Shown here piece after piece: positions 58,969 to 64,000 of a stretch of DNA of 64,000 bases. The notes beneath the pieces are model-generated. The model worked only from the letters and a program-made list of their open reading frames with translations. It ran no database searches and had not been told where the DNA came from. Source of the DNA: Marinospirillum sp035271045 (lineage in GTDB: Bacteria > Pseudomonadota > Gammaproteobacteria > Pseudomonadales > Halomonadaceae); the NCBI RefSeq assembly GCF_035271045.1, contig NZ_DATESC010000023.1:1-64000 (forward strand), read 5' to 3'. Each line of letters opens with the position of its first letter. The first letter of the stretch is position 1. Position numbers and translations under genes: made by a program.

Positions 58969-60354
58969 TTAGCTTTTACTAGCTTGATTTTTAGATGAAT
59001 CAATTACGCGCCCTGTGGTGCATTGCACAACACCCTCAGCCGTCAAGGTCAGCTTCCAACGCTGTACCTTGACGGGTTCTTTACTTTTTAAGTCTTCAAT
59101 GACTAACACCAAATTATAATAATGGCGTTGTTCAATCAGGTGCGTACCCACTTTGGACTGTTCATCATTAATATCATAATAATAAACGGGCGTTTTTATG
59201 GTGCTTAGCAAATCAGCAAAAGGCTTGAAATCAATTTCGATACTTTCCTCGACGTTTTCTTCAAGGTTTAAATGCCCTTCACTTTCCATCACTGAGCGCA
59301 AAAAAAAGATGTTTTTATCGGCATTAAAAAACCATTTACCGCTATTGTTTTTAACCTGTTCCGGCAACTGCTCATAACGAATCACTGAACGCCATAAAAA
59401 CTGCTGAAATAAAAGCGGGTCTTTGGTACTTTTACGGTAGCGCAATTTCCAAAGTGCTTTATCTTGACGAATTTTATCGGTTAATACTTTCACCAAATCA
59501 TCACGCAATAAATCACGCAAGGCATACACCAAAGCAACGGTTAAAATAAGCCCAACACTCAGCGAATAACCCGAATCACGAAAGTAAAAAATAAACACGG
59601 TAAACAGACTCATAACCAGCATGGTAATCAGAGCTTTAACACTGCGCCTTGCTATATGCCCTAATTCAACCACATCGGCTTTTAGCAAAATAAATCGGTC
59701 TAAAAAACGCCGATATAACTGCATTCGGTAAAAAACCCGTGCTGAACGGCCATCTAATTCTTTTAAATAGCCTTGCACTTTACGGTAATCAATTTCTTGG
59801 CGTAAAAAGTCGATAACTTCAATTTTCGTTACTTCAGGTAGTTTTCCCCAATCAGAGTGCTTAATTAAAGCCAACATACTTTGCTCAGCTAACCAAGAAA
59901 AATACACATCCAATTGACGCTGATAACGACTTTGCCTTGGTTCATTAGAAACATGAGTACGAATACGCTTAGCAAAACTTTTACAAAGCAGTACCAAGCG
60001 CGAAACCGGCTGTTCTGCTAAGCCTGATTGTTGTATTTGATACTGTATTTTTTCAATATTGCGCTGAAACGTTGCCATCCAAGTACTACGTAAGGTTTCG
60101 TAGTGGGGTGATAATAAAGACACTGGCTGCTCTAAGTGCTGTTTTTTATCTTCAGGAGTACCCAGAATTCGGTAACGAAAATCCACCGGACGCGCATTCC
60201 AATCAGCATGATTAAGCTGTTCGGGTAAATGTTCTACGTCTGCAGGTGGAAAGAGGTACAAGCTAGCCACCGTCTTTTTTGACTTAGGCAAGGTTCTTAT
60301 AAACTCTAGGATATACTCAGATTTATTTTTTTGCGAAAACATCAACCCACCCAT
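58969..60354 (-). CDS. Uncharacterised membrane protein with cytoplasmic flanks
   Basis: 461 residues. No family was recognised. A polar N-terminal part of about 240 residues is rich in Arg, Lys and aromatic residues (YRKVQGYLKELDGRSAR, FYRMQLYRRFLDRF). Then come two adjacent TM helices (ALITMLVMSLFTVFIFYF and LSVGLILTVALVYAL) and a soluble C-terminal part of about 170 residues. It has no signal peptide. The start could also be the ATG at 60342, 4 codons on. It converges on the MMPL gene with an 8-bp gap and diverges from murI. Confidence 0.8.
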   Translation of the reverse strand: MGGLMFSQKNKSEYILEFIRTLPKSKKTVASLYLFPPADVEHLPEQLNHADWNARPVDFRYRILGTPEDKKQHLEQPVSLLSPHYETLRSTWMATFQRNIEKIQYQIQQSGLAEQPVSRLVLLCKSFAKRIRTHVSNEPRQSRYQRQLDVYFSWLAEQSMLALIKHSDWGKLPEVTKIEVIDFLRQEIDYRKVQGYLKELDGRSARVFYRMQLYRRFLDRFILLKADVVELGHIARRSVKALITMLVMSLFTVFIFYFRDSGYSLSVGLILTVALVYALRDLLRDDLVKVLTDKIRQDKALWKLRYRKSTKDPLLFQQFLWRSVIRYEQLPEQVKNNSGKWFFNADKNIFFLRSVMESEGHLNLEENVEESIEIDFKPFADLLSTIKTPVYYYDINDEQSKVGTHLIEQRHYYNLVLVIEDLKSKEPVKVQRWKLTLTAEGVVQCTTGRVIDSSKNQASKS

Positions 60355-60377
60355 AAAAATACTACAAAAGAACGCAT

Positions 60378-60407
60378 TTGCTGAAAGATCATCGTAAGGC
60401 GTAAAAT
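60378..60407 (+). promoter_or_regulatory. Possible sigma70 promoter of murI
   Basis: TTGCTG at 60378-60383, an 18-bp spacer, and TAAAAT at 60402-60407. The -10 is good and the -35 fair. It would give a short leader of about 25 bases to the TTG start. Confidence 0.35.
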
Positions 60408-60439
60408 AGCAGTTTATTCGCTGCTAAACAGGCAAAACT

Positions 60440-61309
60440 TTGGCTGATCTAACTCCACCCGCTGCAACACCACTAACCGGCCCTATTTTGGTTTTTGATT
60501 CGGGTGTTGGTGGGCTGTCAATTGTACAAGCATTACGCGAACGTATGCCCAGCCTACCTTTAATTTATGCCTGTGATAATGCCGCTTTTCCTTACGGGCA
60601 AAAACCTGAAGCTTGGCTAAAGCAAAGAGTCTATGCTGTTGTCAGTGGCTTGGTAGAAGCGATTCAACCTTGTTTAATTATCATCGCCTGCAACACAGCC
60701 AGCACTTTAACCTTACCTGAATTACGCCAACACTTTAATTTGCCAATCGTCGGTGTTGTTCCAGCCATAAAACCGGCTGCTTTAATAACCCGCAGCAGGC
60801 AAATGGGCTTACTAGCAACCTGTGGTACAGTTAACCGACCTTACACTCAACAGTTAATTAATGAATTTGCTGCGGATTGCAACATTATAAAAGTGGGTAG
60901 TAATCGCCTCGTTGAATTAGCTGAAGTCTTTTTAGCTGGGGGTCAAGTTGCTGACAAAGACCTACTAGAAATTCTACAGCCATTATTAGCAGAACCGCGC
61001 CTTGATACAGTTATATTAGGTTGCACGCATTTTCCTTTACTGCAAGCACAACTTGCCAAAGTCGCCGAACAAGCTGGTGCAGCACCTTGGCAATGGATAA
61101 ATTCAGGCGCTGCCATTGCGCGGCGTGTGGTGCAATTGCTAGATGATGCTGGTTATGCCAACCCATCTAGCCCCGAAAACTTCGCCGCTAGCTGCTGGTT
61201 AACCGCACCTTTAGCAATAAATAGCCAGCTACCACGATCTTTGCAGCGCTTTGGTTTTAATCATCTAAAATACTTGACGGGTTTTGAATTTACTGAACAC
61301 GCCATTTAA
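60440..61309 (+). CDS. murI: Glutamate racemase
   Basis: A 289-residue enzyme. FDSGVGGLSIVQALRER, IACNTASTLTLP with the first catalytic Cys, and LGCTHFPLLQ with the second are clear. It makes D-glutamate for peptidoglycan. The start is TTG at 60440 (CAGG 7 bp upstream); no ATG occurs before the GGL motif, so a rare start is implied. It is followed by trmA after 29 bp. Confidence 0.94.
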   Translation: MADLTPPAATPLTGPILVFDSGVGGLSIVQALRERMPSLPLIYACDNAAFPYGQKPEAWLKQRVYAVVSGLVEAIQPCLIIIACNTASTLTLPELRQHFNLPIVGVVPAIKPAALITRSRQMGLLATCGTVNRPYTQQLINEFAADCNIIKVGSNRLVELAEVFLAGGQVADKDLLEILQPLLAEPRLDTVILGCTHFPLLQAQLAKVAEQAGAAPWQWINSGAAIARRVVQLLDDAGYANPSSPENFAASCWLTAPLAINSQLPRSLQRFGFNHLKYLTGFEFTEHAI

Positions 61310-61338
61310 CATTTTTTTTACGAGATAAAAAACAACTT

Positions 61339-62454
61339 ATGTCTTCTAGTCTTCCTCAGGTAAATCCAGCTATTTATTCACAATTGCTGGCTGAAAAAGC
61401 AGCATTATTACGCCAAACTTTTGCTGAATTTAATCCACCTAAGCTAGAGGTTTTTGCTTCGCCCGCTAGCCATTACCGTTTGCGTACTGAGTTTCGTGTT
61501 TGGCATGAAGGCGATGATTTATTTTATGCCATGTTTGAAATAGGTGAAGATCCTAAAAAAGACCGCACACTGGTTCGTATGGAGCAATACCCTGTTGCAG
61601 GAAAAGAAATTAACCGCTTAATGCCGCTGTTGCTGGATGCCATTCGTGACAAGCCCTTGCTGCGCCACCGTTTATTTCAAGTTGAGTTTTTAACGACTTT
61701 ATCGGGCCAAGTATTACTGAGCTTAATTTATCACCGCCAGCTAGAAGACGAATGGGAAATAGCCGCCAAGAAGCTGCAAGAACAACTGGGTGTTATGATT
61801 ATTGGTAGAGCCAGAAAACAAAAGCGCGTATTAGAACAAGATTTTGTTGTTGAGGCTTTACAAGTCAACGGGCAAACATTGCTTTATAAACAAGTAGAAG
61901 GCAGTTTTACTCAACCCAACCCTTGGATTTGTCAAAGTATGTTGGAATGGGCAGACGCTGTTTCTAGTCTTAAAGCGGATGAAGAAAAACGTGACCTAGT
62001 GGAACTCTACTGCGGCAATGGTAATTTCACGCTGGCTTTAGCCAATAACTTTAGGCAATTACTAGGCACTGAAATTAGCCGCACTTCCGTTGCAGCCGGA
62101 CAGTATAACATTCAGGCGAATAAGATTGATAATGTAAGAATTGAGCGCATCGCTGCTGAAGATTTTTCTAAAGCATTAAATGAGCCCAATTCAGAAGAAG
62201 CCAGTAAATTTAATTTACAAGCGTATGATTTTTCAACCGTCTTGGTAGACCCACCCAGAGCAGGGCTGGATAACGATACGCTAGCACAGGTGCAAAACTA
62301 CGAGTGCATTATCTATATTTCCTGCAACCCAGCAACGCTTGCAGAAAATCTAAAAACACTAACGCTTACGCATAGAATTGAGCGGTTAGCTTTCTTTGAC
62401 CAATTCCCCTACACCCACCATGCCGAGTGCGGGGTTTATTTGGTTAGACATTAG
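61339..62454 (+). CDS. trmA: tRNA (uracil-54-C5)-methyltransferase TrmA
   Basis: A 371-residue SAM enzyme. YRLRTEFRVWHEGDDLFYAMF near the start, the SAM site DLVELYCGNGNFTLALA, VLVDPPRAGLD, and the catalytic Cys in YISCNPATLAENL. It makes ribothymidine (m5U54) in the T loop of tRNAs. It lies 29 bp after murI on the same strand. The ATG has only a weak ribosome site (AACAACTT). Confidence 0.96.
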   Translation: MSSSLPQVNPAIYSQLLAEKAALLRQTFAEFNPPKLEVFASPASHYRLRTEFRVWHEGDDLFYAMFEIGEDPKKDRTLVRMEQYPVAGKEINRLMPLLLDAIRDKPLLRHRLFQVEFLTTLSGQVLLSLIYHRQLEDEWEIAAKKLQEQLGVMIIGRARKQKRVLEQDFVVEALQVNGQTLLYKQVEGSFTQPNPWICQSMLEWADAVSSLKADEEKRDLVELYCGNGNFTLALANNFRQLLGTEISRTSVAAGQYNIQANKIDNVRIERIAAEDFSKALNEPNSEEASKFNLQAYDFSTVLVDPPRAGLDNDTLAQVQNYECIIYISCNPATLAENLKTLTLTHRIERLAFFDQFPYTHHAECGVYLVRH

Positions 62455-62458
62455 CGCT

Positions 62459-63055
62459 TTAGCTACGGCTTTGCTGGTTTTTTGGGTAAAGCCAAAAAGC
62501 AAACCAGCGAGTAAAGCGCGGCATTAATACATAAGACATTAAAGGCATTAAAAAACCAGTGATAATCATTGTTCTTAACAAGAGGGGGACTGGCTGCAAT
62601 AAATCACCAAAAACTAAAAAAATTATCGATACCGCAGGATAAAGTGCTAACCAACTAACTAAGGTCATTTTATATTTAGGTGGTGGTTTAACTGGGTTTT
62701 GTCCTGGCAAGGTAAACCAAGTCACCATCCCTGAAAGCACTTCAGTTTTAGCTGGCTCTATTAAAAGCTCTTCAAAGTTATCCAAATATGCCAAACGTTC
62801 TGCTGAATTTTGCCACTTTTCTAGATCAGCTGGGGTTCTAAACTTAAAAACAATACGGTATTCAGGATCATCCGCTGATGCAGGGCGAAACATATTACTG
62901 CCTAAATGCCCCTTAAACTTGGTTGCCGTATTAGACATGGCAGTGCTTAATTTTTCAAACTCGGCTTCACAACCTGATTTAACACGCCTTGAAACAACAA
63001 CGGTGACAGCACTAGCAGGGTCTTCAGCAACGGGAGTGGATTGGCTCATTTTCAT
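62459..63055 (-). CDS. ABM-domain protein with C-terminal membrane helices
   Basis: About 198 residues from the ATG at 63055; ATG at 63049 or GTG at 63061 are also possible. The N-terminal 105 residues match an antibiotic biosynthesis monooxygenase (ABM)-like ferredoxin fold: VVSRRVKSGCEAEFEKL, YRIVFKFRTPADLEKW. The C-terminal part has two or three TM helices (SWLALYPAVSIIFLVFGDLL, IITGFLMPLMSYVLMP). ABM proteins of this layout are widespread and mostly uncharacterised. It follows the tautomerase gene by 23 bp, so they may form an operon. Confidence 0.85.
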   Translation of the reverse strand: MKMSQSTPVAEDPASAVTVVVSRRVKSGCEAEFEKLSTAMSNTATKFKGHLGSNMFRPASADDPEYRIVFKFRTPADLEKWQNSAERLAYLDNFEELLIEPAKTEVLSGMVTWFTLPGQNPVKPPPKYKMTLVSWLALYPAVSIIFLVFGDLLQPVPLLLRTMIITGFLMPLMSYVLMPRFTRWFAFWLYPKNQQSRS

Positions 63056-63078
63056 TCTCACTTAAGTTTCATTAAAAC

Positions 63079-63270
63079 TTATTTACCTAACTTTTTAGCT
63101 GAAGTACCACCCATACCAAAATGCTGTTTAGGCATTTCTGTAATAATTACGCGAACAACTTCTCTAGGTGCGTTCAGTGTTTTAACCATGGCTTCAGTTA
63201 TTTCAGAAATTAATGCTTCTTTAACTTCGTCACTACGACCTTCTAGTATATAAATTTGCGCTATTGGCAT
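63079..63270 (-). CDS. 4-oxalocrotonate tautomerase family protein
   Basis: 63 residues starting MPIAQIYILEGRSDEVKEAL, with the catalytic Pro1 after Met removal and the Arg at about position 11. The ending VRVIITEMPKQHFGMGG is typical. The enzymes convert enols to ketones in meta-cleavage pathways; many small paralogues have other roles. It is preceded by AGGAAG upstream of the ATG. The upstream gene is a MetA-pathway outer-membrane protein, separated by a terminator. Confidence 0.92.
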   Translation of the reverse strand: MPIAQIYILEGRSDEVKEALISEITEAMVKTLNAPREVVRVIITEMPKQHFGMGGTSAKKLGK

Positions 63271-63311
63271 TTTTTTCTTCCTAAAGTTATTGGTTAGTAA
63301 TATTTATAATT

Positions 63312-63351
63312 TAAAAAGGGCTAAAAACGCTTCTAGCTTTTAGCCCTTTTT
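63312..63351. terminator. Strong bidirectional terminator before the tautomerase gene
   Basis: AAAAAGGGCTAAAA, an 11-base loop, and TTTTAGCCCTTTTT form a perfect 14-bp stem with A and T runs on both sides. It ends the outer-membrane protein transcript; the tautomerase gene then needs its own promoter in the following 40 bp. Confidence 0.92.
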
Positions 63352-63356
63352 ATAGA

Positions 63357-64000
63357 TTAGAAAACTTTAGTTAAAGAGGCACGTATAGTTCTACCGTTAC
63401 CAACAAAATTTTCATAACCAAATTCTTTGTAGGCGGCAATATCTGCACCTAGCATAATGCTTGGCCAAAACTTACCTACTGACATACCCAGCGCATTACG
63501 CTCTTCTTTATTTGATCCAGACATCTCTCTAGTCATGTAGCCAATAATACCTACATCTAAAGTGCCATAACTTTTACCTAAGCCCCATTCAAGCGTAAGG
63601 TTATCGTTTACTGTTACCCCACCACTTTTATCACCATTAATTTCATAACGGCCTAAACCACTTAAAGTAATATCACCTGCTTGGTTTAACTTATAGGTAC
63701 CACCAAAGGTCAGCATAATGCCATCATGACCTTCACCCACTTTATCCTTATCACCGGTTTCAGCCCAGTAGCCCATGCCACCGACTGCATCCCAGCGTTC
63801 GCCATGCCAGCCAATTACACCACCCAAATACAAATCACCCAAACCTGACTCACTTTTAACAGTTGTTCCACCCGCCTTAACTTTTTCATTAATCATAGGC
63901 AAGATGGTTTCTAAGGTTAAATCACCACCTAAAAACTTTTGGGGAGTTACCCAAATAAGCCTGTGCGCTAAAGCATTGACAGTTACATCCACACTGCCTT
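63357..64000 (-). CDS. MetA-pathway (COG4313) outer-membrane beta-barrel, cut by window edge
   Basis: The frame is open from the right edge and covers at least 213 residues of the C-terminal part. Amphipathic beta strands (GDLYLGGVIGWHGERWDAVGG, GDITLSGLGRYEING) end in a terminal Phe (SLTKVF), as outer-membrane barrels do. It resembles the phenol_MetA_deg family, thought to aid uptake of aromatic compounds. The N-terminus lies beyond the window. A strong terminator follows it. Confidence 0.75.
   Translation of the reverse strand, partial: GSVDVTVNALAHRLIWVTPQKFLGGDLTLETILPMINEKVKAGGTTVKSESGLGDLYLGGVIGWHGERWDAVGGMGYWAETGDKDKVGEGHDGIMLTFGGTYKLNQAGDITLSGLGRYEINGDKSGGVTVNDNLTLEWGLGKSYGTLDVGIIGYMTREMSGSNKEERNALGMSVGKFWPSIMLGADIAAYKEFGYENFVGNGRTIRASLTKVF

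Noticed and set aside
1..64000. CRISPR array, rRNA genes or prophage
   Set aside because: No regular direct repeats with spacers, no rRNA stretches and no phage structural genes were seen.

Overview
The window looks like chromosomal DNA of a flagellated gammaproteobacterium of moderate G+C content. The reasons are the gene orders rsmC-cmoA-cmoB, flgA-flgM-flgN and rnr-rlmB-rpsF-rpsR-rplI-dnaB, the flagellin and chemotaxis sets, RsmC, CmoA, CmoB and TrmA, and clear sigma28 and sigma54 promoter signatures. An NhaD Na+/H+ antiporter and a Ca2+/cation exchanger fit a saline habitat, but genus and family cannot be fixed from the sequence alone.

Layout. 1-140: 3' end of an IS66-type element. 170-5156: two FliB-type flagellin lysine methylases flanking a TPR/O-GlcNAc-type glycosyltransferase. 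5272-12713: flagellin locus fliC1-flaG-fliD-fliS1-fliC2-fliS2-fliT. fliC1 and flaG have textbook sigma28 promoters and fliC2 a textbook sigma54 promoter. 12789-15125: tex, followed by a decayed tnpB fragment and tRNA-Arg(CCT). 15611-18045 (minus): flgA-flgM-flgN and a PilZ/YcgR-like brake protein. 18147-20006: cheV, cheR. 20094-23939: rsmC, cmoA, cmoB, fpr. 23956-26448 (minus): a chemoreceptor with a periplasmic CxxCH (heme c) motif and a REC-PilZ protein. 26613-28512: divergent trpB and an unknown gene around a perfect palindrome. 28539-35607 (minus): dnaB, rplI, DUF2232-like membrane protein, rpsR, rpsF, rlmB, rnr. 35657-41360 (minus): tripartite RND efflux operon.

41412-45417 (minus): MBL/beta-CASP RNase-like protein, NUC1-type nuclease, and an SLC13-type transporter broken by an in-frame TAA. 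45639-47261: second chemoreceptor. 47367-49718: leuA and a divergent Lrp/AsnC regulator. 49713-51964 (minus): CaCA exchanger and NhaD. 52076-54249: LysR regulator and divergent MFS exporter with an LTTR-like box between them. 54246-55344 (minus): TauE/SafE permease and a small lipoprotein. 55425-55529: a stub resembling the N-terminus of an MBL hydrolase. 55606-58960: YCF48/BNR protein with MMPL/RND exporter. 58969-60354 (minus): unknown membrane protein. 60440-62454: murI, trmA. 62459-64000 (minus): ABM-domain membrane protein, 4-oxalocrotonate tautomerase, and a truncated MetA-pathway outer-membrane protein.

How it works together. The left third makes, caps, exports and probably modifies a two-flagellin filament, with late-gene timing set by sigma28/FlgM and one flagellin under sigma54. 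CheV, CheR, two chemoreceptors and two PilZ proteins link sensing and c-di-GMP to swimming. The strongest candidate for a little-described system is the fliB-OGT-fliB cassette next to the flagellins, which would pair lysine methylation with O-glycosylation. Second is the heme-c chemoreceptor paired with a REC-PilZ protein.
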